Assembly (NCBI GenBank): GCA_030840545.1 | Contig: JAVEEH010000170.1 | Location: forward strand, 1-30,986 | DNA from: Frankiaceae bacterium | GTDB lineage: Bacteria; Actinomycetota; Actinomycetes; JAFAQI01 | Direction of reading: 5' to 3' | Length of the DNA: 30,986 nt | In this document: positions 14,454-22,837 of the stretch, one piece after another | How positions within the stretch are numbered: position 1 is the stretch's first letter | How the letters are laid out: each line of letters starts with the position of its first letter | The notes under the pieces: generated by a model | Seen by the model: the letters and a program-made list of their open reading frames with translations, nothing else | Told to the model about the DNA's origin: nothing | Databases searched by the model: none | Position numbers and translations under genes: made by a program

Positions 14454-15428
14454 TCACCCTGACTCCGCCCAGGCCGGGTCGCGCCAGACGTGCGTCCGCG
14501 TCGCAGGGCGCTGGTCGAGCCCGCCCACCCCGGTGGCGGCCGAGAGGGCCTCGGCATAGACATAGTCCGGGTCCATCCGGCGCAGCTCCTCGGCGAGCAG
14601 GTCGCCGAGCTCGCGCCGGGGCAGCGGCAGCTTCCGTTCCGGGTCCTCACCGAGACTCAACGTGGCCAACCGACCGTCCGGCCGGGTGATCCGGACCCGA
14701 TAGCCGTTGTTCACGGTGATGCCCGCCTCGGTGATGCCCGGCCCTTTGGTGTCCTCGACGGTCGTCTCGACGCCCAGCTTCGACGTCAACCAGCCACACA
14801 GCAACGCGCCGCTGGGGTTGCCGGTCTCGCAGCCCACGGTTGCGGTGCTCGCCGCGCTGTCGACCGGGTCCATCGCCGAGGCCAGCAGGCTCCGCCAGGG
14901 GGTCGTCCGGCTCCAGGCCAGGTCGGTGTCTCCGGGCGCGAAGTCCTCAGCCCGACGTTGGAGCGCGGCGATCGGGTCGCTCGCCTGTGCCGAGTCGGTG
15001 ATCCGGCGGTTGGCGAGGACGCCGAGCGCGTCGGTGGCGATCACGTCGGGCGGGGCGGCGTACCACCAGGTGACGACCGGTGCGTCCGGTGCGAGCAGCG
15101 GCAGGACGACGGACTCGGCATGCAGCGCCACCCGGCCGTGCATCCTCATCACGACGGCCTCGGTCGGCCCGAGCCGGCCGCCGACCTGCACCTCGGCGTC
15201 GATCCGGTTGTCGCGCTCGAGCGAACGGCGGACGACGATCAGCAGCCGGCATGGGTGCGCGGCCGCGGCGACAGTCGCCGCGGTCTCCGCTTCGGCGACG
15301 TGTTTCTCGTCCACGACCACGACCAGCGACAGCGCGAGTCCGCTGGCCAGTGCACCGGCGGCGCGGCGCTCGACCAGCAGGGCCTTGACGATGTCGCCAC
15401 CGTTGGTGTCCCACAGGGTCGTCGTCAT
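14454..15428 (-). CDS. opcA: Glucose-6-phosphate dehydrogenase assembly protein OpcA
   Basis: A 324-residue OpcA, an actinobacterial/cyanobacterial protein needed for assembly or activity of glucose-6-phosphate dehydrogenase. The N-terminus MTTTLWDTNGGDIVKAL, the central VVTWWYAAPPD and the C-terminal LPLPRRELGDLLAEELRRMDPD match the family as I know it. The ATG at 15428 overlaps the zwf stop as ATGA, so synthesis of the two partners is coupled, which fits a physical complex. The frame is open upstream for another 43 codons inside zwf, without family similarity. No catalytic motifs are expected. Confidence 0.92.
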   Translation of the reverse strand: MTTTLWDTNGGDIVKALLVERRAAGALASGLALSLVVVVDEKHVAEAETAATVAAAAHPCRLLIVVRRSLERDNRIDAEVQVGGRLGPTEAVVMRMHGRVALHAESVVLPLLAPDAPVVTWWYAAPPDVIATDALGVLANRRITDSAQASDPIAALQRRAEDFAPGDTDLAWSRTTPWRSLLASAMDPVDSAASTATVGCETGNPSGALLCGWLTSKLGVETTVEDTKGPGITEAGITVNNGYRVRITRPDGRLATLSLGEDPERKLPLPRRELGDLLAEELRRMDPDYVYAEALSAATGVGGLDQRPATRTHVWRDPAWAESG

Positions 15429-16954
15429 GGACGCCTCCAGACCCTGCCGTCGCGGGTGAGCATCTCGTCGGCGCCCCTGGGCCCCCATTCGCCGGCCCGG
15501 TACTTCTCCGGGGGATGAGTGGCCCAGAACTCCTCGAGCGGGTCGATGACCCGCCACGAGGCGTCGACCTCCTCGTTGCGGGGGAACAAGGTCTGGTCAC
15601 CGAGCAGCACATCGAGGATCAGTCGCTCGTAGGCCTCCGGGGAGGACTCCGTGAACGATGCGCCATAGAGGAAGTCCATGGACACGTCGCGGACCTCCAT
15701 CGCCGAGCCGGGCACCTTGGAGCCGAAGCGCAACGTCACGCCTTCGTCCGGCTGGACCCGCACCACGAGCTGGTTCTGGCCGAGCTCGACGGTGTCGGTC
15801 GCGTCGAACGGCAGGTGCGGTGCCTTCTTGAACACGACGGCGATCTCGGTGACGCGGCGCGGCAGCCGCTTGCCGGTGCGGAGATAAAACGGTACGCCGG
15901 CCCAGCGCCTGGTCTCGATGCCCAGGCGGACCGCGACGTAGGTCTCGGTGGTCGAGCCCTTCGGCACGTCCTTCTCGTCGAGGTAGGCGGGCACCCGCTG
16001 CCCGGCGAGCCAACCCTGGTCGTACTGTCCGCGGATCGCGTCATGTTCCAGGTCGCGGGGGAGCGAGATCGCGTTGAGCACCTTGATCTTCTCGGTGCGG
16101 ATCGCCTCGGCATCGAAGGAGACCGGCTCTTCCATCGCCGTCAGTGCCAGGAGCTGGAGCAGGTGGTTCTGCAGCACGTCGCGGGCAGCGCCGGCGCTGT
16201 CGTAGAACGCGGCGCGTCCGTCGATGCCGACGTCCTCGGCCATCGTGATCTGCACGGAGTCGACGAAGTGCGAGTTCCAGATCGGCTCGAAGAGCGTGTT
16301 GGCGAAGCGCAGTGCGAGCAGGTTCTGGACCGTCTCCTTGCCGAGGTAGTGGTCGATGCGGAAGACGTCGTTGGGGGTGAACACCCTGTCGACGAGCTCG
16401 TTGAGCTCGCGCGCGGACTGCTGGTCGTGCCCGAACGGCTTCTCGACCACCACCCGCCGCCAGCCGCCGCGCACGCTGTTGTCCGACATCTCGGTGCGCG
16501 CCATCTGCTCGAGCACTGTCGGGAACGCCGCCGGTGGGATCGACAGGTAGAACGCCGCGTTGCCTTTGATGCCGTGGGTCTCCTCCAGCTCGACCAGCTT
16601 CGCGGCGAGCGCATCGAAGCCTTCGGGGTCGTCGAACGACCCGGGCAGGAACGACAAGGAGTCGGCGATGCGACGCCAGACGTCCTCGCGGAACTCCGTC
16701 CGGGAATGCTGCGACGCGGCTTCCCGGGCCAGGCTCTCGAACTCACCCACCCCCCAGTCGCGGCGGGCGAAGCCGAGCAGCACAAAGCCGGGCGGGAGCA
16801 GACCGCGGTTGCCCAGGTCGTAGACCGCGGGGATGAGCTTCTTGCGCGCCAGGTCGCCGGTGACGCCGAACACGACGAGCGCGCACGGGTCCGGCACCCG
16901 CGGCAACCGGCGGTCGCGCGGGTCACGCAGCGGGTTGGTCTCCGGTCGGCTCAT
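15425..16954 (-). CDS. zwf: Glucose-6-phosphate 1-dehydrogenase
   Basis: A 509-residue G6PDH, which oxidises glucose-6-phosphate to 6-phosphogluconolactone with reduction of NADP. The coenzyme loop VVFGVTGDLARKK is at residues about 27-39. The active-site/substrate motif RIDHYLGKE carries the catalytic histidine region, and VEKPFGHD marks the conserved lysine. Full family length. ATG 16954 overlaps the pgi stop (ATGA), and its own stop overlaps opcA. Coupling of pgi-zwf-opcA suggests near-stoichiometric production of enzymes that compete for, and pass on, glucose-6-phosphate. Confidence 0.96.
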   Translation of the reverse strand: MSRPETNPLRDPRDRRLPRVPDPCALVVFGVTGDLARKKLIPAVYDLGNRGLLPPGFVLLGFARRDWGVGEFESLAREAASQHSRTEFREDVWRRIADSLSFLPGSFDDPEGFDALAAKLVELEETHGIKGNAAFYLSIPPAAFPTVLEQMARTEMSDNSVRGGWRRVVVEKPFGHDQQSARELNELVDRVFTPNDVFRIDHYLGKETVQNLLALRFANTLFEPIWNSHFVDSVQITMAEDVGIDGRAAFYDSAGAARDVLQNHLLQLLALTAMEEPVSFDAEAIRTEKIKVLNAISLPRDLEHDAIRGQYDQGWLAGQRVPAYLDEKDVPKGSTTETYVAVRLGIETRRWAGVPFYLRTGKRLPRRVTEIAVVFKKAPHLPFDATDTVELGQNQLVVRVQPDEGVTLRFGSKVPGSAMEVRDVSMDFLYGASFTESSPEAYERLILDVLLGDQTLFPRNEEVDASWRVIDPLEEFWATHPPEKYRAGEWGPRGADEMLTRDGRVWRRP

Positions 16955-18588
16955 CCGACGGAGCCGTCGGCCGCGGCGATCAGTTGGCGCAGACCGGCGG
17001 ACCGGTCGGTGAGATGCAGGCGGACGACGGGGCGTTCGCGGGACTCGAGTGCCTGCAGGTCACCGAGAGCCTGAGCCAGCTGCAGCCGGCCGAAGGTGAA
17101 CGGCTGACCGGGCACGTCGAGATCGAGGTCGTGCGCACCGGTGATCTGCAGGAAGGCACCGACCTGCGGGCCACCCTTGTGGAACTGCCCGGTCGAGTGC
17201 AGGAACCGCGGTGCCCAGCCGAACGTGACCGGGTGCGCCAGCCGCTCCGCGAGGACGGCGCGCAGGTCGGCGGCCGATGCCTCGTGCAGCCGGTCGAGGT
17301 AGGCCATGACCGCCAAATAGCCGCGCTCCGGCACCGCACGCAGCAGGGCTGTGATGGCGCCGGCGACATCGCTTGCGTCTCCAAGCAGCTCGGCGCTGCC
17401 GTGCACCTCGATCGGGCCGTCGATGAACGCCGGGTCGCCCTCGGGCAGCGGGCCGTCGCCGGCCTTGTCCAGGACCGCCCTCGTGTTGTCCTTGGACTCC
17501 TGCACGTTGGGCTGGTCGAACGGGTTGATCCGGAGCACTCGGCCGGCGACGGCGGTGGCGAACTCCCAGACCAGGAACTGCGCTCCGAGTGGCCCGGTGA
17601 CGGTCGTGTCCATCGACACGGTCGACGTGTCGGCGATCAGCGCGAGGTGGCTGTCGGCGGCGGGGGCGAAGCCGGGCTCGTCCGCGTCCTCGATCACCAC
17701 CGGGAGGACGCCACGACCCTGCTTCCCCGTGGACTCGGCGATGAGCTGCTCGGCCCAGTTGCCGAAGCCGACGATGCCGGAACCGGCGTCGGCGATGACG
17801 AGCTTGTCGTGGCCGGCGACCGCATAGCCCCCGATCGCGGCGCCGAGGACGAGCCCGGGGTTGGCGTCGGCCGCGCCGAGCGCCGGCTCGACGGCCGCTG
17901 CCTGGTCGAGCAGCTCGCCGACGGGAACGCCGGCGAGGCCGGCCGGCACCAAGCCGAACGCCGTCAGTGCGCTGTAGCGGCCACCGACGTCGGGATCGGC
18001 CCGGAACACGCGGTAGGAGGCGTCCGTGGCCGTCTTCTCCAGCGGCGAGCCCGGGTCGGTCACCACGACGATGCGCTCGGCCGGGTCGATGCCGGCGTCG
18101 CGAAATGCCTGCTCGAAGACGCGGCGGTGGCTGTCGGTCTCGAGCGTGCCGCCGCTCTTGCTCGACACCACGAGAACGGTGCGGTCGAGTTCGGTCAGGG
18201 CCGCGCGGACCTGGCCGGGATCGGTCGTGTCGAGCACGACGAGCGGGACGCCGTAGGTCGCCGTGATGACCTCGGGTGCAAGCGACGAGCCGCCCATGCC
18301 GGCCAGCACGACCCGATCGATGCCGCGGCTGCGCAGCTCTTCGCGCAGCGTGTCGATCTCGGCCACGAGTGGACGTGACACCCGCGTGCAGTCGAGCCAG
18401 CCGAGCCGGATAGCCGCCTCAGCGGTGGCGTCGGGTCCCCACAAGGTCGCGTCCTTGGCGACGAGCCTCGCGGCGACGTCGTCCGCCAGCGACTGGTCGA
18501 GCGCCGTGTCACGCGCTGCCCGGAGGGACTCCGACATCGCGGTGACGATCACCCCGCCGGCGGAGACGACGTCGCGCGGACCGCTCAC
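16951..18588 (-). CDS. pgi: Glucose-6-phosphate isomerase (actinobacterial tal-linked type)
   Basis: A 545-residue phosphoglucose isomerase with two SIS sugar-phosphate domains. Seen are LAGMGGSSLAPEV, the phosphate-binding SSKSGGTLET, GFGNWAEQLIAESTGKQG and the C-terminal LHSTGQFHKGGPQ. It interconverts glucose-6-phosphate and fructose-6-phosphate, letting pentose-pathway products re-enter Zwf. This is the divergent form usually placed next to tal in actinobacteria and sometimes fused to it. Start GTG 18588 overlaps the tal stop (GTGA). An in-frame ATG at 18537 (MSESLRAARD) could alternatively be the start, with no clearly better ribosome site. A separate classical pgi may exist elsewhere in the genome; that cannot be seen here. 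Confidence 0.92.
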   Translation of the reverse strand: MSGPRDVVSAGGVIVTAMSESLRAARDTALDQSLADDVAARLVAKDATLWGPDATAEAAIRLGWLDCTRVSRPLVAEIDTLREELRSRGIDRVVLAGMGGSSLAPEVITATYGVPLVVLDTTDPGQVRAALTELDRTVLVVSSKSGGTLETDSHRRVFEQAFRDAGIDPAERIVVVTDPGSPLEKTATDASYRVFRADPDVGGRYSALTAFGLVPAGLAGVPVGELLDQAAAVEPALGAADANPGLVLGAAIGGYAVAGHDKLVIADAGSGIVGFGNWAEQLIAESTGKQGRGVLPVVIEDADEPGFAPAADSHLALIADTSTVSMDTTVTGPLGAQFLVWEFATAVAGRVLRINPFDQPNVQESKDNTRAVLDKAGDGPLPEGDPAFIDGPIEVHGSAELLGDASDVAGAITALLRAVPERGYLAVMAYLDRLHEASAADLRAVLAERLAHPVTFGWAPRFLHSTGQFHKGGPQVGAFLQITGAHDLDLDVPGQPFTFGRLQLAQALGDLQALESRERPVVRLHLTDRSAGLRQLIAAADGSVG

Positions 18589-19736
18589 TTCTTGTCCGCC
18601 GCGGCTGGCCCTCTGGTCGACACTTCTTTGGCGAGCTTCTTCATCTCGTCCTCGATCGAGCCGATGAGCTCGTTCCAGGACGTCTCGAACTTCTCGATGC
18701 CCTCGTCCTCCAGCACCGCTACGACGTCGTCATAGTCGATGCCGACCTCTGCGAGCCGGTCGAGCACCGCGTGCGCGTCGGCGTACATCGGCCGCACCGT
18801 CTCGCCGCGGAGGCTGCCGTGGTCGACCAGGGCGTTGAGTGTCGACTCCGGCATGGTGTTGACGGTGCCGGGTGCGACGAGGTCGAGGACATACATCGTG
18901 TCGTCGTAAGCAGGGTCCTTCGTCGAGGTCGACGCCCACAGCGGGCGCTGCGGCTTCGCACCTGCCGCCGCCAGAGCGGTCCAGCGGTCGCTGCCGAACT
19001 TCTGCTCATAGAGCTCGTAGGCCAGTCGGGCGTTGGCGATCGCGGCCTTGCCGCGCAGCGCTTTGGCGTCGTCACTTCCGATCTTGTCCAGTCGCGCGTC
19101 GACCTCGCTGTCCACCCGCGAGATGAAGAACGACGCAACCGATCCGATGCGGGTCAGGTCGTGCCCAGCTGCTCGCGCCCGCTCGATGCCGTCGAGGAAC
19201 GCATCGATCACCTCGCCGTAGCGCTCCAGGGAGAAGATCAGCGTGACGTTGACGCTGATGCCCTCGGCCAGGCACTGCGCGATCGCCGGCAACCCCTCTT
19301 TTGTCGCCGGGATCTTGATGAACAGGTTGGGCCGGTCGACGAGCCACCACAATGCACGCGCCTCGGCGATCGTCCGTTCGGTCTCGTGCGAGATGCGCGG
19401 GTCGACCTCGATCGACACCCGGCCGTCAACGCCGTCGCTCGCGTCGTAGCTGGGCCGCAGCACGTCGCAGCCCCAACGCACGTCATAGGTCGTGATGGCG
19501 CGCAGCCCTTCGCCGACATCGACACCCCGCCGGGCCAGGTCACGGATCTGCTCGTCGTAGGTGGCGCTGCTGGTGATCGCCTTCTGGAAGATCGTCGGGT
19601 TTGTGGTGACGCCCACGACGTAGCGGTCCCGGACCAGGTCGGCAAGGCTGCCGGCGACCAGTCGTTCGCGGGACAGGTCGTCGAGCCAGATCGCGACACC
19701 CGCGTCACTCAGCTGCTTCAGGGTTTCGATGCTCAT
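18585..19736 (-). CDS. tal: Transaldolase
   Basis: A 383-residue transaldolase of the long actinobacterial subfamily, moving a dihydroxyacetone unit between sugar phosphates through a Schiff base. The N-terminal GVAIWLDDLSRERL and TTNPTIFQKAI blocks are typical. The catalytic lysine is Lys141 in LFIKIPATKEG, and FFISRVDSEVD follows. ATG 19736 is preceded by GAGGAG (19747-19752 on the complementary strand) with a 10-nt spacer. A longer open frame upstream overlaps tkt and lacks homology. It lies 14 nt after the tkt stop and overlaps pgi at its end. Confidence 0.95.
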   Translation of the reverse strand: MSIETLKQLSDAGVAIWLDDLSRERLVAGSLADLVRDRYVVGVTTNPTIFQKAITSSATYDEQIRDLARRGVDVGEGLRAITTYDVRWGCDVLRPSYDASDGVDGRVSIEVDPRISHETERTIAEARALWWLVDRPNLFIKIPATKEGLPAIAQCLAEGISVNVTLIFSLERYGEVIDAFLDGIERARAAGHDLTRIGSVASFFISRVDSEVDARLDKIGSDDAKALRGKAAIANARLAYELYEQKFGSDRWTALAAAGAKPQRPLWASTSTKDPAYDDTMYVLDLVAPGTVNTMPESTLNALVDHGSLRGETVRPMYADAHAVLDRLAEVGIDYDDVVAVLEDEGIEKFETSWNELIGSIEDEMKKLAKEVSTRGPAAADKK

Positions 19737-19750
19737 CGAGCTGATGCTCC

Positions 19751-21835
19751 TCAGTTGCCGGTTGTCGAGCCCTTGGTCGCGCCGACTTTCGACAGCGACG
19801 AGTGCGCCGCAGCGACGACACGCTCGGCCGTGATGCCGAACTGTTCGTAGAGGATCTGGTAAGGCGCGCTGGCACCGAAGTGCTCGAGCGACAGGCACTC
19901 GCCGTCGTCACCGACGAAGTCGCGCCAGCCGAGACTGACCGCCGCCTCGACCGAGACGCGCGCGCGGATCTCCGGCGGCAGCACCTGCTGCTGGTAGGCC
20001 GCGTCCTGTGCCTCGAACCACTCGCGGCACGGCATCGAGACCACCCTGGTCGGGGAGCCTTCCTTCTCGAGCAGCTCCCGCGCTTCGAGGGCGATCGACA
20101 CCTCGCTGCCCGTCGCGATCAGGATCACCTCGGCCGTGGCCGACGAAGCCTCGGCGAGCACGTAGGCGCCGCGCGTGACACCCTCGGCGCTCGCGTGCAC
20201 CTGGCGGTCGATGACCGGCAGGTTCTGCCGGGTGAGCACCAACGCCGTCGGGCGGTCGTCGTGCTCGATGGCGGTCCGCCACGCGATCGCGGTCTCGGTC
20301 GCATCCGCCGGACGCACCACGTCGAGACCGGGCAGCGCACGCAGCGATGCGAGGTGCTCGATCGGCTGATGCGTCGGGCCGTCCTCACCCAGGCCGATCG
20401 AGTCGTGGGTCCAGATGTAGATCACCGGCAGCCCCATGATCGCCGCCAGCCGGACCGAGCCACGCATGTAGTCGCTGAAAACCAGGAACGTGCCGCCGAA
20501 CACGCGCGTCCGGCCGTGCAGCGTGATGCCGTTCATGATCGAGCCCATGGCGTGCTCGCGGATGCCGAAGTGCAGGATCCGGCCGTACGGCGAACCGCCG
20601 TGCACCTCCGGCAGGAACGAGTCGGCGCCCTCGATCTCAGTGTTGTTGCTCTCGGCGAGGTCGGCGGACCCGCCCCACAGCTCCGGCAGCGCCGGCGCGA
20701 TCGCGTTGATGCACGCACCGGAGGCCTTCCGGGTCGCCATCGGCTTCTCGCCGGCGAAGTCTGGGAGCTTGGCGTCCCAGCCCTCGGGCAGCCGGTGGTG
20801 GAGGATCCGGTCGAGCTCCTTGGCCTTGTCCGGGTGGTCGATCGCCCAGGCGTCGAAGCGCTGCTGCCACTCGGCGTGCGCGGCTCGGCCCCGGTCGACG
20901 ACCGCACGGGTGTGGGCCAGGACCTCGTCCGGGCAGAAGAAGGCGACGTCCGGTGGGAAGCCGAGGATCTCCTTGGTGGCCCGGACCTCCTCCGCGCCGA
21001 GCGCCGACCCGTGGGCCTTGCCGGTGTTCTGCTTGGTCGGGGCCGGCCAGCCGATGATGCTGCGGACGCTGATGATGCTGGGCCGGTCGGTTTCGTCGCG
21101 TGCGGCGACGAAAGCGGCATGGACGGCCTGGACATCGTTGACGTCCTCGACCCGCTGCGTGTGCCAGCCGTAGGCGGCGTAGCGGGCGAGCACGTCCTCG
21201 CTCAGCGCGACCTTGGTGTCGCCCTCGATCGAGATGTGGTTGTCGTCGTAGAGCAGCACGAGGTTGCCCAGCTGCTGGTGGCCGGCGAGCGAGCTCGCCT
21301 CGCTGGCGATGCCCTCCTCGATGTCACCGTCGGAGGCGAAGCACCAGATCGTGTGGTCGAAGACGCTGGCGCCGGGCGCTGCGTCGGCGTCGTAGAGGCC
21401 GCGCTCGTAGCGCGACGCCATCGCCATGCCGACCGCGTTGCCGACCCCCTGCCCGAGCGGCCCGGTGGTCGTCTCGACGCCGATCGTGTGTCCGTGCTCG
21501 GGGTGAGCGGGGGTGCGACTCTCCCACTGGCGCAGCAGCTTGAGGTCGTCGAGTGTCAGTCCGTAGCCCGAGTAGAACAGCTGGATGTAGAGGGTCAGCG
21601 ACGAGTGCCCGCAGGACAGCACGAACCGGTCGCGGCCCACCCAGGAGGGGTCGGTCGGGTCGTGCCGCAGCAACCGCTGGAAGAGCAGGTAGGCCGCCGG
21701 TGCGAGGCTCATGGCAGTGCCCGGATGTCCCGAACCAGCCGCCTCGACGGCGTCCATCGCCAGCCCTCGGACGACGTCGACGGCGCGCGCGTCGATATCG
21801 GTCCACTCGAGGGTTGCTGCCTTGCTTTGCGCCAC
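19751..21835 (-). CDS. tkt: Transketolase
   Basis: A 694-residue thiamine-diphosphate enzyme moving two-carbon ketol units in the non-oxidative pentose phosphate pathway. Visible are AGSGHPGTAMSLAP, TTGPLGQGVGNAVGMA, the ThDP/Mg motif beginning ASDGDIEEG and ending near YDDNHISIEG, the central-domain ESNNTEIEG and FGIREHAMGS, and the C-terminal domain. Length is normal. GTG 21835 has an excellent GAGGAGG (21843-21849) 7 nt upstream and a candidate -10 box at 21866-21871. It heads the tkt-tal-pgi-zwf-opcA-pgl operon and is divergent from ctaB with 78 nt between. Confidence 0.96.
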   Translation of the reverse strand: MAQSKAATLEWTDIDARAVDVVRGLAMDAVEAAGSGHPGTAMSLAPAAYLLFQRLLRHDPTDPSWVGRDRFVLSCGHSSLTLYIQLFYSGYGLTLDDLKLLRQWESRTPAHPEHGHTIGVETTTGPLGQGVGNAVGMAMASRYERGLYDADAAPGASVFDHTIWCFASDGDIEEGIASEASSLAGHQQLGNLVLLYDDNHISIEGDTKVALSEDVLARYAAYGWHTQRVEDVNDVQAVHAAFVAARDETDRPSIISVRSIIGWPAPTKQNTGKAHGSALGAEEVRATKEILGFPPDVAFFCPDEVLAHTRAVVDRGRAAHAEWQQRFDAWAIDHPDKAKELDRILHHRLPEGWDAKLPDFAGEKPMATRKASGACINAIAPALPELWGGSADLAESNNTEIEGADSFLPEVHGGSPYGRILHFGIREHAMGSIMNGITLHGRTRVFGGTFLVFSDYMRGSVRLAAIMGLPVIYIWTHDSIGLGEDGPTHQPIEHLASLRALPGLDVVRPADATETAIAWRTAIEHDDRPTALVLTRQNLPVIDRQVHASAEGVTRGAYVLAEASSATAEVILIATGSEVSIALEARELLEKEGSPTRVVSMPCREWFEAQDAAYQQQVLPPEIRARVSVEAAVSLGWRDFVGDDGECLSLEHFGASAPYQILYEQFGITAERVVAAAHSSLSKVGATKGSTTGN

Positions 21836-21865
21836 CTGGCGGCCTCCTCTTCGGGATCACCGGCG

Positions 21866-21871
21866 AGCCTA
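21866..21871 (-). promoter_or_regulatory. Candidate -10 box for the pentose phosphate operon
   Basis: On the minus strand this reads TAGGCT, a TANNNT -10 element. Initiation about 7 nt downstream leaves a leader of about 24 nt that includes the GAGGAGG ribosome site. No -35 consensus is evident. Confidence 0.45.
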
Positions 21872-21901
21872 CCCAGCGCGCCCGCGTGGCCATTCGCCCG
21901 C

Positions 21902-21907
21902 TAGCCT
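21902..21907 (+). promoter_or_regulatory. Candidate -10 box for leaderless ctaB
   Basis: TAGCCT ends 6 nt before the ctaB GTG. There is no purine-rich Shine-Dalgarno in front of that codon. This spacing is what is expected when transcription starts at the first base of the start codon. Confidence 0.5.
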
Positions 21908-21913
21908 TGCGAA

Positions 21914-22837
21914 GTGACCATCGCCAGTGCCGCGCCGTCGCCGGCCGCCGAGGTCGCGAGCATCCGGTCACCACTGGCTGTGGTCCGCTCCTACGTCGCG
22001 CTGACCAAGCCGCGCATCATCGAGCTGCTCCTGGTCACGACCGTGCCGGTGATGGTGCTCGCCGCCCACGGCTGGCCCCGCCTCTGGACACTCGCCGCCA
22101 CCCTCGTCGGCGGCACCCTCGCGGCCGGCAGCGCCAACACGATCAACTGCGTGGTCGACCGCGACATCGACGCCATCATGGCGCGCACCCGGCGCCGGCC
22201 GGTGGTGCGCGCTGAGATCTCGCCGACCGCAGCGCTGCGCTTCGGACTCGTGCTGGGCATGGTCGCGACGCTGCTGCTCGGGCTCGCCGTCAACTGGCTG
22301 TCCGCCGTTCTTGCGGACGGAGCCATCGCGTTCTACGTGTTCGTCTACACGCTCGGGCTCAAACGGCGTACCCCGTCCAACATCGTCATCGGCGGCGCGG
22401 CCGGCTGCTTCCCCGTCCTGATCGGGTGGTCTGCGGTGCGTGGCAGTGTCGGCTGGCCGGCGGCGGTGCTCTTCGCCGTGGTCTTCCTCTGGACGCCACC
22501 GCATTTCTGGTCCTTGGCGATGCGGTTCAAGGACGACTATGCCGCGGCCGGCGTCCCCATGCTGCCGGTCGTCGCCTCGCCGCGACAGGTCACGCGCCGG
22601 ATCGTCGGCTACTCGTGGGCGATGGTCGGGGCGTCGCTGCTGCTGATCCCCTTCGGGGCCGGCTGGCTCTATGCCGTGGCCGCGGTCGGGCTCGGCGCAG
22701 CTTTCGTCTTCGAGGCGCATCGCCTGCACCGGCGGGTCGGTCAGGGCGAGCCCGCCCGGCCACTGCCGCTGTTCCACCTGTCGATCACCTACCTGTCGCT
22801 GCTGTTCGGGGCGCTAGCGGTGAGCCAGTTCGTGTGA
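21914..22837 (+). CDS. ctaB: Protoheme IX farnesyltransferase (heme O synthase)
   Basis: A 307-residue UbiA-superfamily membrane prenyltransferase that adds farnesyl to heme B, making heme O for cytochrome oxidase. Both Asp-rich active-site motifs are present: NCVVDRDIDAIMARTRRRP and MRFKDDYAAAGVPMLP, with the conserved TPPHFWSLA segment between. About eight to nine hydrophobic segments fit the family. The N-terminal 25 residues are Ala/Pro/Ser-rich. Start GTG 21914 appears leaderless. The gene ends GTGA with the next coding region, so ctaB, the GNAT gene and the spermidine-synthase-like gene form one operon. The next enzyme, CtaA, is encoded convergently about 2.7 kb away. Confidence 0.95.
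   Translation: MTIASAAPSPAAEVASIRSPLAVVRSYVALTKPRIIELLLVTTVPVMVLAAHGWPRLWTLAATLVGGTLAAGSANTINCVVDRDIDAIMARTRRRPVVRAEISPTAALRFGLVLGMVATLLLGLAVNWLSAVLADGAIAFYVFVYTLGLKRRTPSNIVIGGAAGCFPVLIGWSAVRGSVGWPAAVLFAVVFLWTPPHFWSLAMRFKDDYAAAGVPMLPVVASPRQVTRRIVGYSWAMVGASLLLIPFGAGWLYAVAAVGLGAAFVFEAHRLHRRVGQGEPARPLPLFHLSITYLSLLFGALAVSQFV

Noticed and set aside
15515..18378. Long plus-strand open frames antisense to zwf and pgi
   Set aside because: The same GC-skewed third-position effect; composition is shadow-like, there are no domains, and the sense genes are unambiguous.
19802..21904. A 700-codon open frame antisense to transketolase
   Set aside because: It is an Arg/Gly/Asp/Val-rich mirror of a GC-rich gene. 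The sense strand encodes a full transketolase with all motifs, and the antisense protein has no recognisable domain.
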